From positions 186,001-250,000 of the forward strand of contig NW_025954993.1 in the NCBI RefSeq assembly GCF_022376445.1: a stretch of 64,000 bases of DNA. The letters are read 5' to 3'. This document shows, piece by piece, positions 11,652 to 22,714 of this stretch. The stretch comes from Fomitopsis serialis (lineage: Eukaryota; Basidiomycota; Agaricomycetes; Polyporales; Fomitopsidaceae). The notes below the pieces were generated by a model. The model saw only the letters and a list, made by a program, of their open reading frames with translations. It had not been told where the DNA came from and ran no database searches. Positions within the stretch are counted from its first letter, which is position 1. Every line of letters starts with the position of its first letter. A program made the translations under genes and the position numbers.

Positions 11652-14600
11652 ATGAGCCTACCCGAGGTACGCATCGTCGTTTTCACTGGCGCGGCAGACA
11701 ACTGTTCACATCTCTGTTGTATCTGTGGATTGTGTAGGAACCGTCGGCTAATGCCGCGATCTCACTGAACCAGGGCGTCGAAGAGAACACAACGACTCCC
11801 GGACCCGACGCGACGCCGTCGCCGACCACCGCCGTCGGTTCAGCGAGCTTAGGCTCTAGCGGAGGCGATGGGCCCGGACCGTCAGTGAGTATATGCGGAA
11901 TTGAAGGGAGGATCATCGGATTGCTCACTTGTATGCACAGTCATCGAACCCGGCCGTTACGGGTACTAGTGCGGGAGAGTTCCCAGTGCCTCGCGACTCC
12001 GCATCCAGACCTCCGAATCAGGTGAGTACGAACATCGAACAGTCTCTTATGCGTGAAATAATCATAGTCTGATATGCGTCATCAGGACCCGCATGAGCGA
12101 ACGGATGGGGCAGAGAATCCGCCATCAGGAGACCCTCCAGCGCAGGGAATAGCGCAGTCAGATCTTGAAAAGGCTTTCAGCGCACTCGAGAAGTTCATGA
12201 AGCCACGGAACCCAACAGATGCACCAGAAGCTTGGTTGAAACTGGCGGATACAGCGTGGGCCTACGAAAAGGACCGTGCAGATCGATGGCGCAATGAAAT
12301 CAATACACTGCTCGTCTTTGTGAGTCATGTTCACACTGCTGACCGAGCGCGCGCGAAGAGCAACTGAGAGATGCTTCCCTTGTAGGCCGGCTTGTTTTCC
12401 GCCGTCCTCACCGCTTTCGTGGTTCAATTATATTCCGTTCTGCTGCCGGCACCTGACCCCAACACGGCCATCCTGGAGCGCATAGCAGCACAACTCGGTA
12501 ACATGGCCACCGATGCGGTCGCGAGCGCCTCGGTTCCGGTGCCGACGGTTCTCACGAACACTTCATCTACAAGCATCTCCTCACCATCTGCTGCGCCCCG
12601 TTGGATCGCCGCGCTGTGGTTCGTCGCCCTGGTCTTCAGTCTCAGTGCGGCATCCGTCGGTTTAGCCGTGAACCAATGGCTGAACTTCCACGCGACGGAG
12701 AAAGCTGGGCTGCAAGACGCTGCCCAGAAGGCTTGGACGTGGCAGCTCCGTAGGCATGCGATGGACAAGTGGCAAGTGGAGCGCATGGTCAGCATCCTTC
12801 CGTTTCTCCTGCAGGTTGCCCTTGTCCTCTTCCTCGTCGGGGTTGTGGGCTACCTCTGGGAGCTTGGCTTCGACATCGCCGTCCCGAGCACGGTCTTCGT
12901 CGGCGCCTTGCTTCTCTTTCTAGCTTTCACCTCCGTGTCACCTGCATTGGTCGATTACAGTGCCTATAAGTCTCCCCAAGCGTGGTGGATCCGCAAGGCC
13001 TGCAAACCCATGTGGCTGGGGATTTACTGGGTCCTCCTGCAGTTGTGTCGGACTATCTTCCTCTTCGTCGACCGAGTCGACGACTGGATTATTTCTCTGA
13101 CTCAGTCTCGGTCCGATTGCGTAGTTCGCATTTACAGGCGGATAAAGGGGATTCGTGATTCCCTCTCTCGGCGTCGATCGTACGTGCGTACATTGATGGA
13201 CACATCTGACTGGCTGGCACATGAACAGTCATGTCTGGGTGACTGGACCACCCGCAGCGAAGCAAAGTCCCTATTAATGGACATTTATTCCATTGCAGAC
13301 GACACAGATGTCCTTCGCGCGATGGCAACATGCGTGCGTGCGATGCCTATCGCCCGAGCAATCGAAAACGTGACGGGGATCGGCCAAACTATTTTCGACG
13401 CCTTGTCAAAACGACAGGATCCGCGTTCACAGGCATCCGGGCTCTCTGCATCGGCATCTGGTAGTCAACTGCAATCTGATGGCTTGGACAGCACCTCTAC
13501 GGCTTTGATAGGTCGAATGGTGCTGGAGACATTCACTCGCGCGCATACAGAACTTGACGACAGCCCTCTTGACTTGGACTCAAACCGTTGCTTAGCTGGA
13601 CTTATCCGCGCTATGCCTCTCGCCGATGGAACCAAGGCCTGCATGACTTTGTTTCAGCATTTACGCGGTGATCAACTGTCCACGGTAAAACGAAGAGCCA
13701 CATTGCATATTGTACAAAATATTTATGTACCAGTCGACTTCCTCGCGGAGGACAGGATGTACTGGCAGTATTTCAGGATTCAGGAGGCGAGAACATACGA
13801 CTGTGCACGGCGAACCGAGCTATATCGACTGCGCGATGTTGAAAGTAAGTCAAACATCTGCTTCAATCGCAAGGGGCATAAGCTGAAGTTCGACATAGAC
13901 TGGGAATGCATACAGACTGCACTCACGGCGGTATACGAAACCCATGACCCTGTATCCACCATCCAAATCACGACAACCGTTCTGGCCATATGCATGTTAT
14001 CCGTCGAAAACAGGCACGCATTGCCAGCCGAGCCGTCGAGGGGAGCTTACATGGCCGACATGCTCCGCCGATTCGACGAGCACTTGGCTACCCTCCGCCG
14101 CAAGGAGCTGCGAGACGCTGTGCAAGACCTCCCTCCCGCGGCCGTATACAGACTCGATTGGGTGTTGTCTCGCATGGTCTGGCGTGGCGACATCTATGCG
14201 TCCTGGAGTACGACCGACTCGGAGTCGGAGATTCGCCGGAGCACCATGATGTCCACCAATCACATCGCGCGGCGACTCCAGTGGCTGCTGGAATACAATG
14301 ATTGGACGCCACCAGGGACGGTCCAAGGGTTCCGCGTTTACTTGCAATATTACGTGCGGTGGGCACAACGGCGCCTAGAACAAGAACAAGGGATAGACCC
14401 GAAAGATTGGTCAGTCATCTTCGCCGCTCAGGATGTCAAAGACACACTGACACTTGCAACAGGGACTCGGAAGGAAGGCTCGAATGCGCTCCAGATGAGC
14501 CCCAGAGCGAAGGCGATCAACGCGTCGACTCCCCGCAGGCGGCTGGCCCAGAGCCTACATCGGAAGCTGTGGACGAGCAGGAGCCGCCGGAGTCGCGCAT

Positions 14601-15139
14601 GGACAGTATCAAGCGATCTATAACGCAGTTTATGTAAGTGGTGAATCTGGTACTCGTCCCACGTTCGCTGATCCCCTCTCTATAGCCGTGGTGTCTGGCG
14701 AAAATTCATAGGGACTGCAGCGCAGGAACCGGACGCTGAGAAGGGGGCCGCTGGGGCTGATACGAACGCAACACAAGATGCACCCGGTGCTACGGACGCC
14801 GCACCGCCAGCCGTCAGCGGGGCCCCGCCGGTGACCGCGACGACGGCCGACGAACCGCCGCAAGGGCAGGACGCGGCCCAGGCTGGGTCAGTGCAGTCTC
14901 TAGACTACGAAGACCCGCACGCAGACGACTCGGGTGCCGCACGCGGAGTAGCTGAGGACGGCGCGGACGCCGACGAAGGTCGTCAGGGCGGACTCGTAGG
15001 CGCGTCCGAGCACGCAGATGAAAGTCAAGGCGGCGACGCGCGTCCGAGTCAGGAGGGACTAGCTTCACCGGGCGACACACCTACGCAACTGTCCGCGTCG
15101 CACTGCGAGCCATGCAGCCAGAGTCCGAACGACGGCTGA
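11652..15139 (+). CDS. DUF6535 multi-span membrane protein, copy A
   Basis: Predicted 1041-residue membrane protein of unknown function. Exons: 11652-11666, 11738-11884, 11941-12021, 12086-12319, 12386-14409, 14463-14633, 14686-15139. The first four introns are phase 0; the last two are phase 2. Residues 1-100 are disordered and Ser/Pro/Thr-rich. A charged helix (WAYEKDRADRWRNEINTLL) precedes four hydrophobic spans near residues 160-180, 232-256, 295-316 and 327-348, the DUF6535 signature. Residues 350-830 are helical and contain two RAMPxA segments (CVRAMPIARA, LIRAMPLADG). Residues 835-1041 form an acidic Ala/Gly/Asp tail. The uninterrupted frame of the big exon would stop at 14623, but the 53-nt intron 14410-14462 (CTGAC branch site, CAACAG acceptor) leads into the conserved tail. 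The ATG was chosen because it and its 71-nt first intron recur in every copy. The domain call is strong, and the biological role is unknown. Confidence 0.85.
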
Positions 15140-15428
15140 TTCGGAGGACGGAGGGTGGTGGCATTGACGTCACGGTGTACGTCGTACGTTGCTGGATAGA
15201 CCATCACCGCCGAATGCTGACGCTCACTGCAGGCGGACAGCATGCGCCGACTTTTGACGAACCGTGACGGTGATGGATGAACCTCTCGGTGCACGAACGA
15301 TTTCTGAGGCTGCGATGGGCTGATCTCTCGTGTATGTACTCTGGTTCTCGGTATAGCTGTTTGTGATGTTTGTGTAAGCTATGGTCTCGGAGTCTCGATA
15401 CGAACGGGTTCACTGACTGTGTGTACGA
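15140..15428 (+). other. 3' UTR of gene A with conserved 56-nt intron
   Basis: A GTACGT donor at 15177, a CTGAC branch site and a CACTGCAG acceptor ending at 15232 define a 56-nt intron that starts 37 nt after the stop codon. Genes B (30748-30803) and C (43844-43899) have the same intron with the same length. The rest up to the start of the repeat block contains no gene. Confidence 0.55.
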
Positions 15429-18400
15429 TACACTTGTGTTCACCGACCGGAACGCCTGGAGCTTCCGCGAACGGGGTGTTGCTGTCCAGCGTCTGTATCA
15501 TGTCGTGTACTATTTGTTCGGTACAACTCGCCTCCTGTACGTCTGCTTGAAATTGCTGTTGGACTATCACGTATCACCATAACGCGCCACGTCCCGTCGA
15601 GCGGTGTGCGACAAGCGAGGGCGGATATAAGTGGGAAAAAAGTATGTTGTGAGTTCTGAACATATTTCGCGACGACCGTTACAATTTGTGCCACCGCGGC
15701 CACAAGATAATATGCGCAGTCTTCTGTGCTACCCTGCGACAGCAACATTGCTCGTACGTCGCGCCGGGTTGACGGACCTGCCTCGGTCACTGCTGCACCA
15801 GCATCTGTGTAGACTAGGTAAGCTTTAGTACATACCGTAGTCTCGTTCCTCGGTCATCACCACCTCCTGCTCTCACAAGCCTCGCATGCGGCGAGTCGCA
15901 GCCTTCCCGTCTTAACTGATACACTCATGCATGGACGCCTCGCGGAAGGGCTCCGCCTTCGACGCGGTACCACTTGACGCGACTGTCGAGCGTGCAGCCG
16001 GTTCAGCCGAGGAGGCGGATGCTGGGCGGCGCTCTCGGATGAATTGACATAGAAGAATAGAGCGTGAAGTGAGCATGTAAAAGGTAAGGGATCTGTAATG
16101 AAGCAGGACGACGCAAACCGTAGACGAACGAGACAGAACGTACCGCCGGCAAGAGGCCTCGAGCAGAGTCACTGGCGGTGGGAGCTCAAGCGACGTCATC
16201 CGACTCCTCGACTTGGACCACCTAGACTAGGGGTTCCACCGGTGTGTATGCGCACGAAGGCGGGGAGGCTTGGGGTCCAAGGCAGACTGCGCTGTACCCC
16301 GAGGCTGTGACGTCAGCTGAGCCCAGCGTCCCGCCCGTCATGCGCCCGTGTTGTACATTGTGGCGACGCCGTGCTCCTTCGTGCGACCCGGGAGATGCGT
16401 GTGTAGCCCAGGCTGTAATATCGATTGAAGGTCGGGAAGGAGTAGATGGCAATGTCGCCCGGCGCCAACTGAGCTCGTCGAGGGCGGTCCGCCCGCCGTC
16501 TCCGACAATCGTCCGAGGCGCGTCTTGGGCGCGTCGCACACCCTCGTTCCCCTCCACTGACGGCAGTGAGCCTCAGCGAGAACGTTCGAACTATCGCGCG
16601 TTTTCTGCTCCTCGCCGCCATGCTGCGCTGGTGGTCGCCGTTCGCGTAGCCTCTCCAATAGCACCTGGCACAAGAGCCCCGCCTCTGCTGCACTCCTCCG
16701 AGTCCCCGGCTACTCACCCCTACTCTACGCATACCTGCGCACGCTTCCTCTGGCCCCGGGTCATGGATACAATTCAAAGACCCCCCGCTACGTTATCCTT
16801 CGTCCCTGGCCAGTCCTCGTATCCGTCCTCCCCGGAGTATCGACCGCTGAACGGCATCAGTCCTGCCGGCGTGCGACCCCCGGGCATCCGTGCGCTCCTA
16901 CCCATCCGACTTGTTATGAGCATCTCTACTTGAGTCTCTCGACTACCTGAAGTAACAATCCTCAGGTCCTTTGCTGGAGTAGCCCTCCTGTCGGCTGCCG
17001 AGCACCGTGGGCGAAGCCGCATGCGTGCCTTCGCTCGTTGCCCCTCTGCTAGTAGTGGGCGGCCCGGGCAGTGAAACCGGGTGAGTACCGCGCTGCTCTA
17101 GCGTGCAACTAACCATAGCGTGAGTCGAGACACGATGTCGGGTATACGTGCCAGCAAAGCTAGTTCAAATCCGGACAAATGCCACTGGTAGGTTGTCCGG
17201 AATCATGCCCTGCCATTAGATCTGACTCACTCTCTGCTCTTCTCGCGCCCGGTATCGCCATAAGCATCCGCTGCCCTGTCGACTATCACTATTCTCGCAA
17301 GACTTCGTGTCACAGAGTGAGTATTCAACGTCAACTCAAATGCGTAGTAGCATCGGCTGACCGGCGCCAGGTCGACAGGGACGTCCGTCATTCACGGCAG
17401 TGTCGATCAAGAGACACTGTGACGGAGTGGATCTCGCCTCGGTATCCCGAGCCCCGCGCGCGATCGAGCGTGGTATTGCTCGAGTGCTATTCTGATTCAG
17501 CCGTTCCACCGGTACCACAACACAAGCCGCGAGCCACGTCCCCTTCTCCCGACTACATGCCTTTCCATCCACGGCGGCCCACTGATTCACACACCGAGTG
17601 CGACGAACGTGCTCTGTTCGCGAATCATACTAACCGAAGGTGAGCTTATGCGCACGGAGGTCGCTGCCGGCTCACGCGCATGATCCATTCAGTAATCTTC
17701 ACCGCGGTCGCGGCGAGCCCCACTGCGTCATGTAGAATGACGGTGTACACCCGCGCCTCCAAGACCGGTGCATACAGCTGACCCGGTCCCCGCGGCGGTC
17801 GTACTTGGTGTCGGTCCCCGATCTGATATGGTGAGTTCAAACTGTCGGCGATAGCGCATAATGCTGCGCGATTCGATGTCCCCGTTGGACACATGCAGTC
17901 GTAGCGCGTAAGTATTGGCTCCCTTGTAGTCCTACTCGCGCAGGCTGCCGTATCGTTCAGTATTTATGCAATCTCGTCTGATCATCCTTTAGTGTGCGCA
18001 ACTCCCGGTTGTCTACTGTGCAGGTGTCGTCGTCATCAGAGACTCTCAACCCCATCAGTACCCTCCTGGCCGCGATGACTGGATGTCAGCCATCTCGAAT
18101 CGAACGCGAGGCTGCGCAGACCTCGCAGATTACATATCCCGGCTCAAGACGAGTCGTCGATCGAGGAGGTCCGAAAAGCGTGGTATGTCTCACATCTTGA
18201 TTCGTCATTCTGGTTGTTAATATCACTCTCCGTTATGAAGTACCTCATAGGGACCGGACGCGTCGTTTGCGACAGGTCCCATGCATGTACTGAACACGGA
18301 AGGCGATGTCCGACTCGTAGGTCCCAGTAGACGATGAGGCTTGTCCTGGAGGTATGGAGCAGCTCGCATGGCTGCGACGAAGTCTGTCCGGACGCCGATT

Positions 18401-20985
18401 GAGGTGCAACCCTCGTTTCCCGCAGAGACATTGTGTCCCTGCCATGGTGATGACTGCGCGCACATGGCACCGTGTGGTTCACCCCGTATTCTGTAGATAC
18501 AGGTCCTTGCCATTGCCCTCGGACAGCCTCTAATGTCGCCAGTGTTCTCTATTAGGTATTGGCAGATGCACCGTACGTTGTCGATACCCACTGCCCGTCT
18601 ATCACTCTAAGTCACTATGCCATGTAATTCGCTGCTCGTAGGACATACAGATGCCCGTCGACGGCTTATGCCGTCACAGGGAAATTGAACGATGGTGCCC
18701 AGCTATGCACGACACGCGATGACATCGGTCCTTTGTCGACGTGGCTCGCCAGCGGTCTGTGGAGTATACGCAATGACTGGTCGGGTACGACCGCAGGCGA
18801 CCGGTAGCGATGCGATCTTGCGCGCTTCACGGACGGACGCTAAATTCAGTTCCGCGGGTCGACTGACGTCTGACCACCTTCCTTCACACTGGTTCAAGTC
18901 CCTGGCCGCTGCCTCGACCTCCCACACAGCAGCGACGACTCGACCAGCGGACGACCACTCGGGACGGGCTCTATGTATCGGCATGCCAGCAGCGCGAGGA
19001 CGGGCGCGCACGGACGGATGGCGTGAGGACACGCGTGGCTCCGATGTATTAGCTGGGTAAGCATCTCGAACGCTCACGCACGACGCTGACTGATCATAAG
19101 CCAGCTGCAGCCCGTCGCGACTCCTACATACTTTGTATTGCACCTAACGATTCCTCTATCGCCCATGGGCCGCTCACCTCTCTCGCCCTCTCGCTCTCCC
19201 AATCTCGCCGCCTCTACGCGCCGCCCACGTCGATGCGGACCACAGTCGCGTCTAGCACCCGTGGGCTGCTGTACGACCAGTGTTCGTGAACGCGTGACCT
19301 ACGATACGTGTTTCACGCTTTCCAGCTCGATATATGCGCGACTTGGTTGACTGCTCTGCAGCCCGCAGAATGGCCTCCTGAGCTTTCAGCGCTGGAGAGG
19401 GTTGAGTGGCGGTACGTGTCCGTGTCTCGTGTGCCGCGATCTTCACTGACGACGGGCGAGCCACGTCAGCACGCACGGAGTCAGAATGAGGACGCGACGT
19501 ACTTACCGGGGACACGAGCAGGGCGGACGGGTTGGACGAGATGAGACGTGGAAGGCGAGAACGGGAGCTGGTGTGGATGCGTCAGGCGGTACGAGCATCA
19601 GCGCACGCACGGACGCACCTCGCTGAAGGGTGGACGCGCACACCGACGCGTCGGGATCCACTCGCCGTACTGCGACGTACGCCGGGCGACCTGGGATGAG
19701 AAAGGTTATCAACGACGGACTCAGACGGAGGAAGGACGTGACCGGAGTTGGAAAGCTGGGTGCGCGTTGCGCGGGAGACGAGGATGGGAGGCAAGACGGA
19801 GGAGGGAAATAACGAGCAGAGAAACGTGCGAACACAGGTTATCTCCTTGTCCACGGCCTCACGAACGACAGAAACACGGACCGACGGACGTCTTGAAGAC
19901 ATCCGCACGCACCACGACCGAGTCCTGTTGGACGCCCGTTTCGTGGTTGATGCTGGCCGGTGGATGAGGCGGCTTCCACCACTCAGTTACCTACACTCTC
20001 CGACGCGTGGTGGGGACGCGTGGTGGGGACCAATCCACGCTAGGTGGCACGGTGAGTGGTCTCTGCCCGTGAGTGCGCCGAGGCTGACGAGCCATCTCGC
20101 CTGCGTCCTGAGCTGTCACACGCGGCGAGGCCCACCGCGTACTGGGACACGCGCCATCGCGCGCAACGGTCGGTAGGTTCGTCAGGTCATACGGCGCGGT
20201 GCTACCCAGACGGCATCTGCCTCTCATCAGCATAGAGGTGCAGGACGCGCAACGTCCTCAGACGTCGGCGTCCAGGTTGGCCGTTCGCATCGAACCGGCT
20301 CTCTGGGCTCGCTCGACCGAGCGATTTACATGGTGACCCGGGCCTCCCAGAATGTATCCGCGGATTCCCGGGTCTCCTCATGCGCGTGCCGTGCTGGTTC
20401 GTGCAACGAATTGCGCCGGTCTATCGGGGAAAGGCGGCGGCTGAGGTGCGAGGCTCCCATCATACCTTGACTCGGCGTCCGCAATCGAGACGAGCTCCAC
20501 ATGTACCCTGCCATGGCATTTTCCCGGCGAACGACTATCAGGCTGATCCGACCTCGCTGCTTATTACTCGAGTATCGAGCGTGTCGTAGCATGCGTGGGC
20601 GCATTGTCGACTGACTACAAACGACAGTGTACTGCATGTACTAGTACATACTCGAGTCTTCCTGTAACCGTGCACGTCCCCCGCCCTATATATTTCTTGA
20701 GAAGAATTGTGAATGACCGAATGCAATGAACTTACCGATGTTGAACTGAGGACGCGGCACCTGGGACGTACTACGTCAATGTGAGTTACGCAGTCAGTGG
20801 ACGACGAGAGAATCCGTACAATACCTGACAAGCCTTGGCCAGTTGCGAGGTACTCGGCCGTGTCTTGTGGAGGGTATAGGATAACGCCGTAGGCAAGCAT
20901 ATGAGCGGAAGGCACAGACATACCGGGACGTGATATGCACTCTCGCGATGTAAATCGTTAATGGCGTTGCTCAGGAGAGGGTGCG
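15429..20985. repeat. Segmental repeat, downstream block copy II
   Basis: About 5.5 kb colinear with 1229-7830. Matching landmarks are the TTCACCGACCGGA stretch (15435), the CATGCGCCCGTG stretch (16339), ACCGCTGAACGGCATC (16843), TCGAACGCGAGGCTGCGCAG (18097), the AGCTGGGTAAGC(A/G)TCTCGAA stretch (about 19050) and CCTATATATTTCTTGAGAAG (about 20683). Small insertions and deletions separate the copies, and open frames are not conserved, so I see no gene here. The unit directly follows gene A, which suggests that gene and downstream block were duplicated together. Confidence 0.7.
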
Positions 20986-21173
20986 TTGTTGTGACATGAG
21001 TGGCGAGCATAGCTGTCTTGTGGTTGTGCGTGGCCGACAATGCGTCAGAACGGAAGGGCCTTGTCGTCGTGCGCACAACGGCAGAATGATAGCATTCCTA
21101 CTTAGACGGTATCGTATAATGAGAGCAAGCAAAATGTGAGAATTGAAGGCAACAAGGTCAAGTAGAGCACCCG

Positions 21174-21670
21174 TTAGAACCTGCCCCGCAACGTGTCCCG
21201 CCAGGAAACCCGTCCGTCCTCCCATTCCTTCGCGAGTTGGCCCTCGAGCGAGGATCTGGCCTTGCCCTCCATGAATGCCCGGCTTGTGCAGATGACCATG
21301 CCGTGTTTGCAGCACGAGAGTATGACATTTAATCGTCGCAAGTTGGCGAGGAAGCCAAGTTTGTCCGCACGATGGATGGAGATGAGGATGTATGCTTGCT
21401 CGTTGCCTGACCGTACGTTGACGTGTCAACCGAGCGTCCGCTAAGCACAGCCTGTTTCTCACCTTGGAATGAGTCGACGTTGAATTCTTGAAGCATTGTT
21501 CTCCCAAGCGAGTTTCGCATTTTTAAGCTTTTGCTCCAGGACATTGCGTCGTGATGATGCGGTATGTCTTCCCTTCATCATGAAACTTTCTCGCGACCAC
21601 GACGATGGCAGTAGCCTCTGCATCAATCTGCAATGCAATTTCATCAGCACACTTTTTTATACTGGTGAGC
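21174..21670 (-). pseudogene. UPF1/AAA_12-type superfamily-1 helicase relic
   Basis: The minus strand encodes the C-terminal motifs of a UPF1-like superfamily-1 helicase. An NVDSFQG segment ends at 21463. After a 56-nt intron (21407-21462) it continues as NEQAYILISIHRADKLGFLA and RRLNVILSCCKHGMVICTS, then SSLEGQLAKEW, to a stop at 21174-21176. These correspond to the family's motif V (VDSFQG.E) and motif VI, although the usual arginine of motif VI (TRCK/SRAR) is replaced, reading SCCK. Upstream pieces TYRIIT (about 21560) and VLEQKLKNAKLAW (about 21520) lie in two different frames, and the proline-aspartate segment expected after IIT is missing. The gene is therefore truncated, frameshifted and probably dead. 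It has no obvious link to the DUF6535 genes. Confidence 0.6.
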
Positions 21671-22520
21671 ATGGCGCTGACGACCCAACTGCCTATTCGC
21701 GTAACTGGGGAGAGTGGACGTCGTTCAGCTTTGAAAACGGAGTGTACGAACATATCAGAACAGGTCCACCGCGCATGACTTGATGGGTGCCGCGTATACA
21801 ATTCACGAGAGTTGTTGGACTGAAGCACTGCAAGTGAGCGACAACGGGTGTACCACGCCCGAGCTTGAAACCTTATCTGGGGTACGCCGTGTGTATCAGA
21901 GGACGACGAGCGACGGATGGAGAGGTAAGCGCCGACTACGACCCGTTCGCGAAGCGATCGTGCTCACCTCCCGTGTCACGACAGCTGGCATCCTTCCACT
22001 TGCTGGTCTTACAATTATTGGGCTAGCAAAGGCATACATTGTCAGCAAAGACGGGATACACGAGGTGAGATGCCACGTACCGCCTCACAGCCAGGACCAT
22101 CTGTGCCTTGTACCCCCGCAGGCTCGCCCGCTGCTTCTCTACGCTGCACTCCTACACCACGAGCCGACTCCGACGTTGGCGCCTGTAAACCCGCAACGCG
22201 ATCTCCGAAGATCAACGGTTCGAAAGCACACCTGCGTGGTATTGCGCTGGATAATGGGGAGGGGCTGACGGGGCAAGGACACGGCTGCGTCTGTTGGATC
22301 CAGGACGCGAAGATAACGCCTGGGGTACGTGCGTGGTTCGCTGGACGAATTTCGAGTATCGACGAAGGAGGGGCGCTGCAACCCTCGCATGAGCGTGGCA
22401 ACTTACGTAGATCACACCATGAATACGTACCTGCAACTACTCTCCGAGAACCACACGTCCCCGCAATTCGTCTGGAGCTCCCGGGAGGAGGAAAAGGCGA
22501 TAGCCTCCCCGGTTCCGTCC
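21671..22520. other. Intergenic sequence related to 36.5-36.9 and 53.6 kb
   Basis: No gene is assigned. A GACGAGCGAC(G/A)GATGGA stretch at about 21904 recurs near 36652. The + strand at about 21949-22063 reads REAIVLTSRVTTAGILPLAG, followed by a short hydrophobic stretch, and ends at a GTGAGA donor. This resembles the small hydrophobic exon upstream of gene A and could be a decayed relative. The region near 22425-22550 matches 53610-53760. Confidence 0.3.
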
Positions 22521-22714
22521 TCATGGACACAGAGCTGAACGTGTAGCTGCCACGGGGAGACAAGCTTCTGCGTTGTAGCGGTGTATGATCCTTGTGACGT
22601 GGCTCGCCGACGTCGTGGACACGTCCTAGCGCGATAAACGACATAAGCATCGAGTCGGACGTCTCAGGTACACGACAACAGGATGGAACATACCTCGTCG
22701 ACATTCGAAGCCAT
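22521..22714 (-). other. Small two-exon minus-strand repeat gene, copy X1
   Basis: The minus strand has a seven-codon first exon (22694-22714, MASNVDE) after a CTCGCC-ATG context, a 68-nt GT-AG intron (22626-22693), and a 34-codon second exon (22521-22625) that starts DVSTTSASHV and ends in a TGA. A copy at 53726-53904 has a second exon of exactly the same length that starts DAPATTTSHI. Further diverged copies lie near 31.3, 35.7, 36.1 and 37.8 kb. The constant splice layout in six places suggests an ancestral gene exon rather than chance. No known family was recognised. Only this copy and the one at 37.8 kb keep the ATG. Confidence 0.35.

Noticed and set aside
12392..14623. Single-exon gene starting inside the first membrane span of copy A and ending at 14623
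   Set aside because: The start is a TTG just after a conserved acceptor and removes conserved upstream exons. The stop is bypassed by the intron shown by the paralogues.
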